Source: UBA8438 sp963934795 (lineage in GTDB: Bacteria > Acidobacteriota > Vicinamibacteria > Vicinamibacterales > UBA8438). Taken from it: a stretch of 25,447 nt of DNA. A model generated the notes under the pieces. The model made no database searches, was not told where the DNA came from, and saw nothing but the letters and a program-made list of their open reading frames with translations. Both the position numbers and the translations under genes were made by a program. Below are positions 1-9,082 of the stretch, one piece after another (positions within the stretch are counted from its first letter, which is position 1; every line of letters starts with the position of its first letter). The stretch is from contig CAWWAF010000054.1 of assembly GCA_963934795.1 (NCBI GenBank), forward strand, positions 1-25,447. Direction: 5' to 3'.

Positions 1-1473
1 CTAGCGAGGACTGACGGCGGAGGAAATGCCGTCCAGGGTGGCCGCCGCGGACTGGGCCTCGGAGAACAGGGCCTGCGGATACACCCCCAGGACCAAGGTA
101 CCGAGCACCGCGATGCCAAGTGCGAGAGACATGGCCGGGCCAAGGGTGATCGGAGACCCGGCCGGCTCGTCTTCGCTGATCCACATGAAGACCACGACCC
201 GAAGGTAGTAGTAGGCGGAAATGGCGCTGTTCGCCACGGCAATGACGACGAGCCAGATCTCGCCTGCGTCGATCGCGGCGCCGAACAGCCACATCTTGCC
301 CATGAACCCGGCCGTCGGCGGAATACCGCCAAGGGAGAGCATGAAGCACAGCATCGCAAACCCGACGGCTGGACTCCGTTTGAACAGACCATTCAGGTCT
401 TTCAATTCATCGCCGATGATGTCGCTGCGGCGCATCGCAGTGACGATAGCGAACGCGCCGAGCTGCATGAACAGGTAGACGCCGAGATACACGAGCATCG
501 CGGCTACACCACGCTCCGTACCGACGACCACCCCGATCAAGAGATACCCCGCGTGCGCGATGGACGAGTAGGCGAGCATCCGCTTCAGATTGCTCTGCGT
601 GAGCGCGGCGATGTTGCCCACCGTCATGGTGATCGCCGCGAGCACCCAGAACATCGTCCTCCACTCGTCACCGAGCGCCGGCAGACCTTCAACGAAGATC
701 CGCAGCAGCATTGCAAAGGACGCCGCTTTGGACCCCACTGACAGAAAAGCGGTCACCGGGGTGGGAGCCCCCTCATACACGTCTGGCGCCCACATGTGGA
801 ACGGTACGGCCGCAATCTTGAAGCCCATGCCCGCACCGACCAAGATCACCGCCAGCACGAGCACGGCGCTCGTCTCCTGCCCGGCCAGCGCTTCCGCAAT
901 CCCAGCCAGACGAGTCGTACCAGTCGCGCCGTAGAGCAGCGACATGCCGTATAGGAGGATGCCAAGCGAGAACGCGCCGAGCAGAAAATATTTGACAGCC
1001 GCTTCGTTTGAGCGGGGATTCGGCTTGAGATACCCGGCCAACACGTAAAACGACATCGCCATCGTCTCGAGCCCGATGAACAACGTGATGAGCTCGAGCC
1101 CGCTCGACATGAACATCATGCCGACGGTGGCGCACAGAATCAGGAAGTAGTACTCACCGGCCTTGAGCCCTTCCACACGAAGATACGGGGCGGACATCAA
1201 CACCGTGACCGCCGCCGACAGCAACACGACGACTTTGAAAAATGTCGCGAACCCGTCGATGGCCAGCAGCCCGCGTGAGATGGTTTCGTCAAGGCCGGCG
1301 AACGAGAGCACGGCGAGGAGCGTCACCGCGATCGTTGTCAGTGCCACCCCCAGCAGCACCCCGTCCCGCTTGGGCACAATCACCGAGAGCATCAACAACA
1401 CCAACGCCCCGCACGTGAGGAGGATCTCGGGCAGGATGAAGTAGAAATCGAGTGCGGAAAAGCCAGCCGGCAT
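1..1473 (-). CDS. nuoN: NADH-quinone oxidoreductase subunit N
   Basis: Complete 490-residue membrane subunit of complex I, one of the three antiporter-like proton-pumping subunits (L, M, N). The protein is hydrophobic throughout, with about 14 membrane spans. It carries the family motif around PFHMWAPDVYEGAPTPVTAF, which includes the conserved proline-rich discontinuous helix, and a KYFLLGAFSLG block. The length matches the family. Its ATG overlaps the nuoM stop by one base (TAATG), so translation is probably coupled. It is the last nuo gene in the window and its stop codon occupies the first three bases; whether another gene follows cannot be seen. Identification is secure. Confidence 0.97.
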   Translation of the reverse strand: MPAGFSALDFYFILPEILLTCGALVLLMLSVIVPKRDGVLLGVALTTIAVTLLAVLSFAGLDETISRGLLAIDGFATFFKVVVLLSAAVTVLMSAPYLRVEGLKAGEYYFLILCATVGMMFMSSGLELITLFIGLETMAMSFYVLAGYLKPNPRSNEAAVKYFLLGAFSLGILLYGMSLLYGATGTTRLAGIAEALAGQETSAVLVLAVILVGAGMGFKIAAVPFHMWAPDVYEGAPTPVTAFLSVGSKAASFAMLLRIFVEGLPALGDEWRTMFWVLAAITMTVGNIAALTQSNLKRMLAYSSIAHAGYLLIGVVVGTERGVAAMLVYLGVYLFMQLGAFAIVTAMRRSDIIGDELKDLNGLFKRSPAVGFAMLCFMLSLGGIPPTAGFMGKMWLFGAAIDAGEIWLVVIAVANSAISAYYYLRVVVFMWISEDEPAGSPITLGPAMSLALGIAVLGTLVLGVYPQALFSEAQSAAATLDGISSAVSPR

Positions 1474-3095
1474 TATCTGGCGCCCCCGCGCACAGGCAGT
1501 TCGGCGCCATCGCCGGTGTCACCCTCGAAAGCCAGCAGGTCGGAAGACACCGCCGGTGACGTCGCGCCCTCATCCGCCGAACCCGCATTGAGCGGCACGT
1601 CGGCGCTATTCACGCGCGTCATCACGCGAACAACCGACGAATCCAGTCGGTCGATGAACGGTTTCGGATAGAGGCCGATCCAGACAGCCAGAATCAGCAG
1701 CGGAATGAAGGTCGCCCATTCCCGCAAATTCAGGTCCGGCAAGTTCTCGTTCTTCGGGTTGTCGATGGTGCCAAACATCGTGCGCTGATACAGCCAGAGC
1801 ATGTAGGCGGCGCCCAGCACGATTCCCGTGGCCGCAAACGCCGCCCACATCTTGTTGACCACAAAAATGCCTTGCAAAATCAGGATCTCGCCAATGAACC
1901 CGTTGAGGGCTGGCAGCCCGATCGAGGACATGGTCATGACGAGGAAAATTGCGGCATAGGCGGGCATGACCTTCGACAGTCCGCCGTACTCCGAAATCTC
2001 GCGAGTGTGGCGCCGTTCGTACACCACGCCAACCAGCAGGAAGAGCCCCCCGGTAGAAATACCGTGGTTGATCTGCTGCACGATACTGCCAGTTATGCCC
2101 ACCGCGTTGAGCGCGAACATGCCGAGCATCACCATGCCCATGTGACTGACACTGGAGTACGCAACCAGACGTTTCCAGTCCCGCTGAGCCATCGCCACCA
2201 AGGCCCCGTACACGATCCCGATAATGCACAAGGTGGCGACCCAGGGAACAGCGGCACGCGTCGCTTCCGGAAGAATCGGCAATGAGAAGCGGATAAACCC
2301 GTAGGTGCCCATCTTCAGGAGCACAGCGGCGAGGATGACCGACCCAGCCGTCGGCGCATCGGTATGGGCATCTGGCAGCCACGTGTGGAACGGGAACATC
2401 GGCACCTTGACGGCGAAACCGAGGAAGAACGCCAGGAAGACCCACCACTGCAGTTCGAACGGCATGTTCAACTCGTGGAACCGCGTGATGTCGAACGAGT
2501 AGATACCCGTCACTTCATGGTGGTAGAAGTAGACGGCCAGAATGCCCAGCAGCATCACGACGCTGCCCACGAGTGTAAAGAGGAAGAACTTGATCGCTGA
2601 ATACAGCCGGTTGGCGCTCCCCCAGATGCCGATGAGGAAATACATCGGCACCAGCATGACCTCCCAGAACAGGAAGAACAGCAAGAAGTCGAGGGATACG
2701 AAGGCGCCGATCATGCCGGTCTGCAGCACCAGCAGAAAAATGTAGTACTCCTTCACGCGGGTGGTGATCGCGGTCCATGAGGACAGGATGGCGATGGAGC
2801 CCATCAACGTGGCCAGCAAGATCAACAGCGAACTGAACCCGTCTACTCCGATCAGATACTCGGCACCGATAGACGGAATCCACTCGTGTCGTTCGACGAA
2901 TTGCCAGTCGGGGGTGGTCATGTCCAGCCAGAACCACAGCGGCAGTGACACCAGAAACCCGAGCCCGGCAAACCCGTTCGCGATCCATCGAATCGCATTG
3001 GTGCTGTTCTTGTTCACAAATAACAGCAGCACCGCGCCCGCCAGGGGCGTGAACATGATCAGCGTCAGTAGAGGAAAGTTAGCGGTGTTGCTCAT
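1473..3095 (-). CDS. nuoM: NADH-quinone oxidoreductase subunit M
   Basis: Complete 540-residue antiporter-like complex I subunit. Family marks include FHTWLPDAHTDAPTAGSVIL, the LFWEVMLVPMYFLIG segment with the functional glutamate (residue 145, equivalent to Glu144 of the E. coli subunit), and SSIGLPALNGFIGE. There are about 14 spans, and it works in proton translocation in the cytoplasmic membrane. The C-terminal 45 residues or so are a soluble Ala/Asp/Gly-rich tail (ending near RGGAR) beyond the usual core, slightly longer than typical NuoM. It is separated from nuoL by 83 bases containing a small hairpin and overlaps nuoN by one base. Confidence 0.97.
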   Translation of the reverse strand: MSNTANFPLLTLIMFTPLAGAVLLLFVNKNSTNAIRWIANGFAGLGFLVSLPLWFWLDMTTPDWQFVERHEWIPSIGAEYLIGVDGFSSLLILLATLMGSIAILSSWTAITTRVKEYYIFLLVLQTGMIGAFVSLDFLLFFLFWEVMLVPMYFLIGIWGSANRLYSAIKFFLFTLVGSVVMLLGILAVYFYHHEVTGIYSFDITRFHELNMPFELQWWVFLAFFLGFAVKVPMFPFHTWLPDAHTDAPTAGSVILAAVLLKMGTYGFIRFSLPILPEATRAAVPWVATLCIIGIVYGALVAMAQRDWKRLVAYSSVSHMGMVMLGMFALNAVGITGSIVQQINHGISTGGLFLLVGVVYERRHTREISEYGGLSKVMPAYAAIFLVMTMSSIGLPALNGFIGEILILQGIFVVNKMWAAFAATGIVLGAAYMLWLYQRTMFGTIDNPKNENLPDLNLREWATFIPLLILAVWIGLYPKPFIDRLDSSVVRVMTRVNSADVPLNAGSADEGATSPAVSSDLLAFEGDTGDGAELPVRGGAR

Positions 3096-3112
3096 CAGCA
3101 GGTTCTCGTAAC

Positions 3113-3128
3113 GGGCCGTCTTCGGCCC
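3113..3128 (-). other. Intercistronic hairpin between nuoL and nuoM
   Basis: A 6-bp GC stem (GGGCCG / CGGCCC) closes a 4-base loop in the only sizeable gap (83 bases) inside the nuo operon. No T-run follows, so it is not a convincing intrinsic terminator. It could mark an mRNA processing or stability site, or be chance in GC-rich DNA. Confidence 0.3.
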
Positions 3129-3178
3129 ACGGTCTTCGCGTCCACTCGGGACATATCTCTGCAGCCCGGCTCACGGGG

Positions 3179-5299
3179 CTAGCCCATGAACCGGACGACC
3201 AGGTACACCGTCGCGCAGGCAAACACGCCGAACAACGATGCCACGGCGTAGTTCTGAATGAGCCCGGTCTGCCCGCGCCTGAACACATAGCTCCCCTCGC
3301 CGCAGATCCAGGCAAACAGGTTGATCAGCCCGTCAACGATGTACTTATCAAGCACGTGGGACACCCACGCTAAGGCCCGCGTGAGCCAACCGACGCCGTT
3401 CACGGCGCCGTCGACCACGATTCGGTCAACGGCCCATAAGCCTCGTGCCCCGCTCATGGTGCCCTTGATGACGGTCGCGTTATACGCCTCGTCGACGTAG
3501 TACTTGTTGGTCAGCACCCGGTGCGCGCCGGCCCACTTGGCGGCGAGCTCCTCGGAGCGCTTCGGCCGCCGCACGTACAGGTGGTACGCCAGCGCAATGC
3601 CGAGGCCGGCAATGAGCACCGAAAACGCCATCAAGCCCAACTCGGCCGCATGGGAGAGATGGGCCACGGCGTGCTCGCCCTCCTCAGCATGCGCCGCCGA
3701 CTGAGCCACATACACGGGCTCGAGAAAATGCTCGATCGCATTGCTCCCGCCGAGTGCGGCTGGAATCCCCACATAGCCGGCGACCGCTGCACCCAGCGCC
3801 AGAACCATGAGCGGCGCCGTCATCAAAGTGGGCGACTCGTGCGGCCCGTGCCACGCGTGGGCGCCGTGGTCATCGGCAGCATGGTCACCATCCTTGTGGT
3901 CACCGTGCCCCTCGGCGTCATGCCCCCAGCTGGGCCCGCGATACGTGCCGAAGAACGTCATGAAAATCAGCCGGAACATATAGAACGCGGTCATGCCGGC
4001 CGTTATCACCGCGAGTCCCCACAGCAGCGGACTCGCGAGGAAGGTCCGATACAGAATTTCGTCCTTGCTGAAGAACCCTGACAGGCCCGGCACACCGGCA
4101 ATCGCGAGCGCCCCCACGAACATGGTGCCGTAGGTGATGGGCATATACAGCTTCATGTTGCCCATCTTCCGCATGTCCTGCTCGTCGTTCATCGCGTGGA
4201 TGACCGACCCGCTGCCGAGGAACAGCAGCGCTTTGAAGAACGCATGCGTCATCAAATGGAACGCTCCGGCCGCAAACGCGCCCACGCCGGTGGCCAGGAA
4301 CATATACCCGAGCTGAGAAACGGTCGAGTAGGCCAATACCTTCTTGATATCGGTCTGCACCAGCCCGATGCTGGCCGCCATCAAGGCGGTCACCCCTCCC
4401 ACGACCGCGATAGTCGTCATCACCATCGGCGCGTGCGAGAACAACACCGCGTTACGGCCGACCATGTATACGCCGGCCGTCACCATCGTCGCGGCGTGAA
4501 TGAGCGCCGACACCGGCGTCGGCCCCTCCATGGCATCCGGCAACCAGATATACAGGGGAATCTGGGCGCTCTTGCCGACCGCACCGACAAAGAGCAGCAG
4601 GCAGATGGTGGACAGCACACCGAACGCGGCGCCCTCCACCGGCATGTGTGACGCGGCCTCGGCCACTTCGCGGAAATCGATGGTACCGAACGTGAAGAAG
4701 ATCAGGAAGACGCCGAGCACAAACCCGAAGTCACCGACGCGGTTAACGATGAAGGCTTTCTTGCCGGCATCCGCCGCACTCTTCTTGTGATACCAGAACC
4801 CGATGAGGAGATAGGAGCAGAGCCCGACCCCCTCCCACCCGACAAACATGACGAGGAAGGTGCTACCGAGCACCAACGTCAGCATGAAACAGCAGAACAG
4901 GTTCAGATAGCAGAAAAACCGGACGTATGCCCCCCTCGGTTCGTGGCCCATGTAGGACGACGAATACAGGTGAATCAGAAAGCCGATGCCGGTGACGATC
5001 AGAATCATCATCCCCGACAGGGGGTCGAGACGAAACGCCCACGGCGCCTGGAATGCCCCGAGTCCGTCGACGGTCTGCAGCGGGATCGGCGGAATCCAGT
5101 GCCCGAGCGTGACAACGTGCTCACGATGCTCGGCGCCGAGCAACTGGGCAAAGGCGAAGATCGACAGGATCAACGCCGCAGCCATCGTCGCGCAGGCAAT
5201 GGCCGCCGCGACCGGTTTGCTGAAGTAGCGGATGCCCAGCAAGCCGTTCAGGGCGGCGCCGATGCCGGGCAGCACGGGAATGAGCCAGATAAGGTCCAT
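3179..5299 (-). CDS. nuoL: NADH-quinone oxidoreductase subunit L
   Basis: Complete 706-residue NuoL, the distal antiporter-like subunit whose long lateral helix runs along the membrane arm. Visible marks are FVGWEGVGLCSYLLIGFW (Glu156 in the pumping channel), the AFIVNRVGDFGF block, and PLYIWLPDAMEGPTPVSALIHA. The protein is about 90 residues longer than E. coli NuoL. Part of the excess is a His/Asp-rich loop at about residues 460-487, with eight histidines in 28 residues. The C-terminal part (about 590-706) matches the lateral helix and final span region. The start ATG follows 39 bases after the nuoK stop. Confidence 0.97.
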   Translation of the reverse strand: MDLIWLIPVLPGIGAALNGLLGIRYFSKPVAAAIACATMAAALILSIFAFAQLLGAEHREHVVTLGHWIPPIPLQTVDGLGAFQAPWAFRLDPLSGMMILIVTGIGFLIHLYSSSYMGHEPRGAYVRFFCYLNLFCCFMLTLVLGSTFLVMFVGWEGVGLCSYLLIGFWYHKKSAADAGKKAFIVNRVGDFGFVLGVFLIFFTFGTIDFREVAEAASHMPVEGAAFGVLSTICLLLFVGAVGKSAQIPLYIWLPDAMEGPTPVSALIHAATMVTAGVYMVGRNAVLFSHAPMVMTTIAVVGGVTALMAASIGLVQTDIKKVLAYSTVSQLGYMFLATGVGAFAAGAFHLMTHAFFKALLFLGSGSVIHAMNDEQDMRKMGNMKLYMPITYGTMFVGALAIAGVPGLSGFFSKDEILYRTFLASPLLWGLAVITAGMTAFYMFRLIFMTFFGTYRGPSWGHDAEGHGDHKDGDHAADDHGAHAWHGPHESPTLMTAPLMVLALGAAVAGYVGIPAALGGSNAIEHFLEPVYVAQSAAHAEEGEHAVAHLSHAAELGLMAFSVLIAGLGIALAYHLYVRRPKRSEELAAKWAGAHRVLTNKYYVDEAYNATVIKGTMSGARGLWAVDRIVVDGAVNGVGWLTRALAWVSHVLDKYIVDGLINLFAWICGEGSYVFRRGQTGLIQNYAVASLFGVFACATVYLVVRFMG

Positions 5300-5338
5300 A
5301 GTCAGTCGGGGCCATACCCCGAACCCCTCACGCCAGTC

Positions 5339-5647
5339 CTACCAGCGCATCACATTCATCTCGTCGATGTTCACGGTCTCCTTGTTCCGGTAGAAGGCCA
5401 GAATGATCCCGAGCCCGACGGCAGCTTCAGCCGCGGCGACCGCGATCACGAACACGACGAACGCCTGCCCCACCAAGTTCTCCACTTGCTGGGAATGCGC
5501 AACGAGGTTGATATTGACGGCGTTGAGCATCAACTCAATCGCCATGAAGATGATGATGATGTTGCGGCGCACCAGCACACCAATCACGCCGATACTGAAG
5601 AGCGCGGCCGAGAGCACCGTGTAGTGGGCCGGGGTAATTTCCATCAT
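5339..5647 (-). CDS. nuoK: NADH-quinone oxidoreductase subunit K
   Basis: Complete 102-residue, three-span complex I subunit (ND4L homologue). The family core is clear: FSIGVIGVLVRRNIIIIFMAIE, then MLNAVNINLV, then VVFVIAVAAAEAAVGLGI. It includes the two membrane glutamates of the proton pathway, in MAIELMLNA and AAAEAAVG. The length is normal. Its ATG overlaps the nuoJ stop by one base (TAATG), indicating translational coupling. Confidence 0.97.
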   Translation of the reverse strand: MMEITPAHYTVLSAALFSIGVIGVLVRRNIIIIFMAIELMLNAVNINLVAHSQQVENLVGQAFVVFVIAVAAAEAAVGLGIILAFYRNKETVNIDEMNVMRW

Positions 5648-6162
5648 TACAGATCTCGCCTCGCGAGCACGATGGCGCCAACCATCGCCACAAGCAGCAG
5701 CACCGACGCCAATTCGAACGGAATCAGATAGTCGGTATAGAGCAACCAGCCCAGTTCCTCGGTGTTGCCTTGCACCGGCGACGCGGCCGCCGGGGCCGTG
5801 ACGGACGAGGTGGAGCGGCTGTAGCTATAGGCGACGATACCGGCCACCTCGAGAAGCATGGCGCCGGCCAGACCGAGTCCGAGGACACTCAAGCGCCGCG
5901 GGTCGCGATGTTCCTCTGGCGGTCGGCCTACATTCACCAACATGACCACAAAGAGATACAACACGACGATGCCGCCCGCGTAGACCAGAATCTGGATAAC
6001 GGCCAGAAACTCCGCCTCCAGCACTACATACAGGGCAGCCACGCACAGAAACGTCATGACCAGCGCGACCACGCTGTGCACGGTGTTTTTCGCGGTCACG
6101 ACCAGCACGGCCAAACCGAGAATCAGGACCGAGAGCGTATAGAAAGCGATGGTTTCGGCCAT
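5647..6162 (-). CDS. nuoJ: NADH-quinone oxidoreductase subunit J
   Basis: Complete 171-residue, five-span complex I subunit (ND6 homologue). It opens with a typical NuoJ helix (ETIAFYTLSVLILGLAVLVV), followed by NTVHSVVALV and EAEFLAVIQILVYAGGIVVLYLFVVMLVN. The last of these is the conserved pi-bulge helix involved in coupling. An Ala/Ser/Thr-rich loop precedes the last span. It lies directly between nuoH and nuoK. The ferredoxin-like subunit gene nuoI, which usually sits between nuoH and nuoJ, is missing, with only 3 bases separating the two genes. Confidence 0.96.
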   Translation of the reverse strand: MAETIAFYTLSVLILGLAVLVVTAKNTVHSVVALVMTFLCVAALYVVLEAEFLAVIQILVYAGGIVVLYLFVVMLVNVGRPPEEHRDPRRLSVLGLGLAGAMLLEVAGIVAYSYSRSTSSVTAPAAASPVQGNTEELGWLLYTDYLIPFELASVLLLVAMVGAIVLARRDL

Positions 6163-6165
6163 GAC

Positions 6166-7164
6166 TTACAGCAGCACCTTGACGACGGCGGTAATCACGA
6201 CGTTCGCGATGGCGATCGGGATCAGCACCTTCCAGCCGATCCGCATCAACTGGTCATAGCGATACCGCGGCAACGTGGCTCTGATCCAGATAAACAGATA
6301 CAAGACCATGAACATCTTGAAGAAGAACCAGCACCACTGCGGAATATAGTCCAGCACGGCGAGGGCATCGACGCTGGGAAATGGACGCAGCCAGCCCCCC
6401 CAGAAGAGCACCACAATCACCGCCGAAATGACGATCATGTTGGCGTACTCGGCGAGGAAGAAAAGCGCGAACCGCATACCGCTGTACTCGGTATGGAACC
6501 CGCCGGTCAGCTCCTGCTCCGCTTCGGGCATATCGAACGGTGCCCGGTTGGTCTCGGCCAACCCGCCAATCAGCACCAGCACGAACGCCACAGGCTGGAT
6601 GAATCCGAACCAGACCCCGGCCTCCTGCTGAGCCTCGACGATGCCCACCATGCTCAGCGTACCGGCGGTCAGAATCAGGCTGACCAAGGTCATCGTTACC
6701 GCAATCTCATAACTAATGAGCTGTGCGGACGCGCGAAGACTGGCCAGCAGCGGATACTTACTGTTGGAGGCCCACCCGGCCAGGATGATGCCGTAGACCC
6801 CGATGGAGGTCACCGAAACAATGAAGAGGAGACCGACGTTGACGTCGGCGACGTAGTAGAAGGGGTCTGCCCCGAACGGAATGACCGCAAACACCACGAA
6901 CGCCGGCACGAGCGACATGATCGGCGCCAGCGTGAACATCAGCTTGTCCGCCTTCGCGGGTGTGATGTCCTCCTTGAGGATCAGCTTGATGGGGTCGGCA
7001 ATCGCCTGCAGGACGCCGTAGGGCCCGACGCGCATCGGTCCAAGACGCGACTGCGCCCAGGCGATGACCTTGCGCTCGAGCAAGGTCATGAACGTCACCG
7101 AGACCATGACCGCATTGAGCAGCACCACGATCTTGACCAGCGGCCAGAAGACGGTATCGATCAT
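6166..7164 (-). CDS. nuoH: NADH-quinone oxidoreductase subunit H
   Basis: Complete 332-residue NuoH (ND1 homologue), the eight-span subunit that docks the peripheral arm and forms much of the quinone tunnel. Diagnostic segments are LLERKVIAWAQSRLGPMRVGPYG near the N terminus, and RAPFDMPEAEQELTGGFHTEY with the acidic cluster of the E-channel, followed by FALFFLAEYANM. Length and topology are standard. It starts 2 bases after the nuoD stop and ends 3 bases before the nuoJ start. Usually nuoE, F and G lie upstream and nuoI downstream; none is present. Confidence 0.97.
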   Translation of the reverse strand: MIDTVFWPLVKIVVLLNAVMVSVTFMTLLERKVIAWAQSRLGPMRVGPYGVLQAIADPIKLILKEDITPAKADKLMFTLAPIMSLVPAFVVFAVIPFGADPFYYVADVNVGLLFIVSVTSIGVYGIILAGWASNSKYPLLASLRASAQLISYEIAVTMTLVSLILTAGTLSMVGIVEAQQEAGVWFGFIQPVAFVLVLIGGLAETNRAPFDMPEAEQELTGGFHTEYSGMRFALFFLAEYANMIVISAVIVVLFWGGWLRPFPSVDALAVLDYIPQWCWFFFKMFMVLYLFIWIRATLPRYRYDQLMRIGWKVLIPIAIANVVITAVVKVLL

Positions 7165-7166
7165 GG

Positions 7167-8288
7167 CTATCTGTCGACCTCGCCGAGTACAACATCGATG
7201 GTGCCGATCAGAGAGACCACATCGGCAACCAGGTGCCCGATCACGAGGGGCCGCAAGCCCTGTAAATTACAGAAGGACGGCGGCCTGACGCGGAAGCGAT
7301 AGGGATTGGTCGACCGCCCGTCGCTGACAATGAAATAGCCCAACTCGCCCTTTGGTGATTCGATGGCGTGGTAGGTCTCGCCCGCCTTCGGCTTCAGCAG
7401 GCGGGGCACCTTGCCCATGATCGGTCCTTCGGGCAACCCGTCGACGGCCTGCCTGATGATCCGAATGGACTGTCGAAACTCTTCGAGCCTGATGAGATAC
7501 CGGTCGTAGGTGTCGCCACGCGTGCCCAGCGGCACATCGAATTCGAACTCGTCGTAGGCGGCATATGGCTCGTCCTTTCGGACGTCGCGGTAAACACCGG
7601 ACCCACGTAGCGGCGGCCCACAGAGCCCGAGTGCCGTCGCGTCTGGGCCGGAGATGACACCGATTCCCCGCGTCCGTTGCAACCAGATCCGGTTGTTCGT
7701 CAGCAGCTCCTCGTACTCCTCGACCTTCGAATCCATGATGTCGCAGAAGGCCCGTACCTTGGCATCCCAACCACTGGGAATGTCGAGCGGGAGGCCGCCG
7801 ATGCGCATGGAGTTGTAGGTCAGTCGGGCGCCGCAATATTCCTCGAACAGATCGAGAATGAGCTCGCGCTCGCGGAACGCGTAGAGGAACACCGTCATCG
7901 CCCCGATGTCCATCGCATGGGTGCCCAACCAGAGGCAGTGACTCGCGATGCGCTGGAGCTCGGCCAGAATGGTCCGGATATACCGGGCCCGCCGCGGTAC
8001 CTCCACTTCCATCAACTTCTCGACGGTCTCACAATAGCCGAGGTTGTTGGTGGCCGCCGCGACGTAATCCATCCGGTCGGTCAGCAGAATGATCTGCGTC
8101 CAGTCCCGATTCTCGCTGAGCTTCTCGATACCGCGATGGACGTAGCCCATGACGACGTCGACATCTTTCACCCGCTCACCGTCGAGCCGCAGCACCAGAC
8201 GCAGCACTCCATGCGTACTGGGATGCTGCGGGCCCATGTTGAGCACGAGCTCGTCGGTATCGAACATCGCCGCGGATTCGGTAGCCAT
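7167..8288 (-). CDS. nuoD: NADH-quinone oxidoreductase subunit D (49-kDa subunit)
   Basis: Complete 373-residue NuoD, the quinone-site peripheral subunit related to the large subunit of NiFe hydrogenases. It starts with the family signature NMGPQHPSTHGVLRL, which contains the quinone-binding histidine. HRGIEKL and DRMDYVAA follow, and the protein ends in the conserved ...IDVVLGEVDR terminus that reaches the active site. It carries no iron-sulphur ligands, as expected. It is a stand-alone gene, not the NuoCD fusion of enterobacteria, 38 bases downstream of nuoC. Confidence 0.97.
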   Translation of the reverse strand: MATESAAMFDTDELVLNMGPQHPSTHGVLRLVLRLDGERVKDVDVVMGYVHRGIEKLSENRDWTQIILLTDRMDYVAAATNNLGYCETVEKLMEVEVPRRARYIRTILAELQRIASHCLWLGTHAMDIGAMTVFLYAFRERELILDLFEEYCGARLTYNSMRIGGLPLDIPSGWDAKVRAFCDIMDSKVEEYEELLTNNRIWLQRTRGIGVISGPDATALGLCGPPLRGSGVYRDVRKDEPYAAYDEFEFDVPLGTRGDTYDRYLIRLEEFRQSIRIIRQAVDGLPEGPIMGKVPRLLKPKAGETYHAIESPKGELGYFIVSDGRSTNPYRFRVRPPSFCNLQGLRPLVIGHLVADVVSLIGTIDVVLGEVDR

Positions 8289-8326
8289 CGCTAAGTGAGT
8301 CGGTTCGCGTGTGCAGTCGAGCCGAA

Positions 8327-9070
8327 CTACTCCATCTCCGTTTCGTCCACCATGTTACGGAGTCGTAGCCATTCCATCGGGCTCTCAAGCAGGAACTCTC
8401 CAGGGCCTTCCAGTGGGTAGTCCTTCCGCTGCGGAAATCCTTGCCAGTTGTCCGGCATGAGAATCCGGCGAAGGTCCGGGTGACCTGTCAGGTTCACCCC
8501 GAACATGTCCCACATCTCGCGCTCGAGCCAATTCGCCGCTGGCCAGACGTCTGTGACAGACGGGACCGGCTCGGTTTCTCCCGCGCGCACCTTGATTCTG
8601 ACGCGATGCCGACGACGGATCGAATACAGACAATAAATAACATCGAAACGCTGCTCGCGCGGAGGCCAATCACTGGCGGTGACGTCGCAACAGTAGTCGA
8701 ACGACGCCACGTCGTCATCCCGAAGGAACCGGGCGACGTCGAGCAACGCGGTCGCCGGCACAATCACCGTCCAGTCGCCGACCCAATAGCTGATGGCCTG
8801 CACGGCGTCGGGCAAGGCCTCCTGCAGTGCGACCAGGTACGCGGGGCGTTCAAGGTCGTCCGGCGGCGGCGGATCAGTCGGCCCCTTGGGCGCCTCCGGG
8901 GGCGCCTTCGGCTTTGGTTTCGGTTTCGGTTTCGTGCCGGCCGTCGCTGCGGCCGGCTTCGCAACAGCCGGTTTGGGCGACACGGCGGGTGTCACCTCCG
9001 GCGGCGCGGGCGCACCCCCATCCGCCGGCTTCGCAGTCTTATCGTCGCCCGGTGTCTGATCGTCAACCAT
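8327..9070 (-). CDS. nuoC: NADH-quinone oxidoreductase subunit C with long Pro/Lys/Ala N-terminal extension
   Basis: A 247-residue protein whose C-terminal two thirds (about residues 75-247) is a standard NuoC (30-kDa subunit). The signature EREMWDMFGVNLTGHPDLRR is followed by ILMPDNWQGFPQRKDYPL. The first 72 residues or so are low-complexity, rich in Pro, Ala and Lys, with a (KP)n run around residues 47-55 encoded by hexamer repeats. Such an extension is not needed for the fold and is probably disordered. The ATG lies 12 bases after the nuoA stop, which supports this start despite the odd N terminus. NuoB, normally encoded between A and C, is absent. Confidence 0.93.
   Translation of the reverse strand: MVDDQTPGDDKTAKPADGGAPAPPEVTPAVSPKPAVAKPAAATAGTKPKPKPKPKAPPEAPKGPTDPPPPDDLERPAYLVALQEALPDAVQAISYWVGDWTVIVPATALLDVARFLRDDDVASFDYCCDVTASDWPPREQRFDVIYCLYSIRRRHRVRIKVRAGETEPVPSVTDVWPAANWLEREMWDMFGVNLTGHPDLRRILMPDNWQGFPQRKDYPLEGPGEFLLESPMEWLRLRNMVDETEME
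8910..8933. repeat. Hexanucleotide tandem repeat in nuoC
   Basis: Three exact copies of GGTTTC (8916-8933, plus-strand reading) plus a degenerate GGCTTT copy encode the alternating Lys-Pro stretch of the NuoC N-terminal extension. The unit is a multiple of three, so copy-number change would keep the frame. Confidence 0.75.
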
Positions 9071-9082
9071 GAGATGCGGACA

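Noticed and set aside
5770..7302. 510-residue open frame antisense to nuoJ/nuoH/nuoD
   Set aside because: It is rich in His, Gln, Asp and Arg with no recognisable domain. It lies wholly opposite well-identified nuo genes, a typical GC-rich codon-bias shadow.
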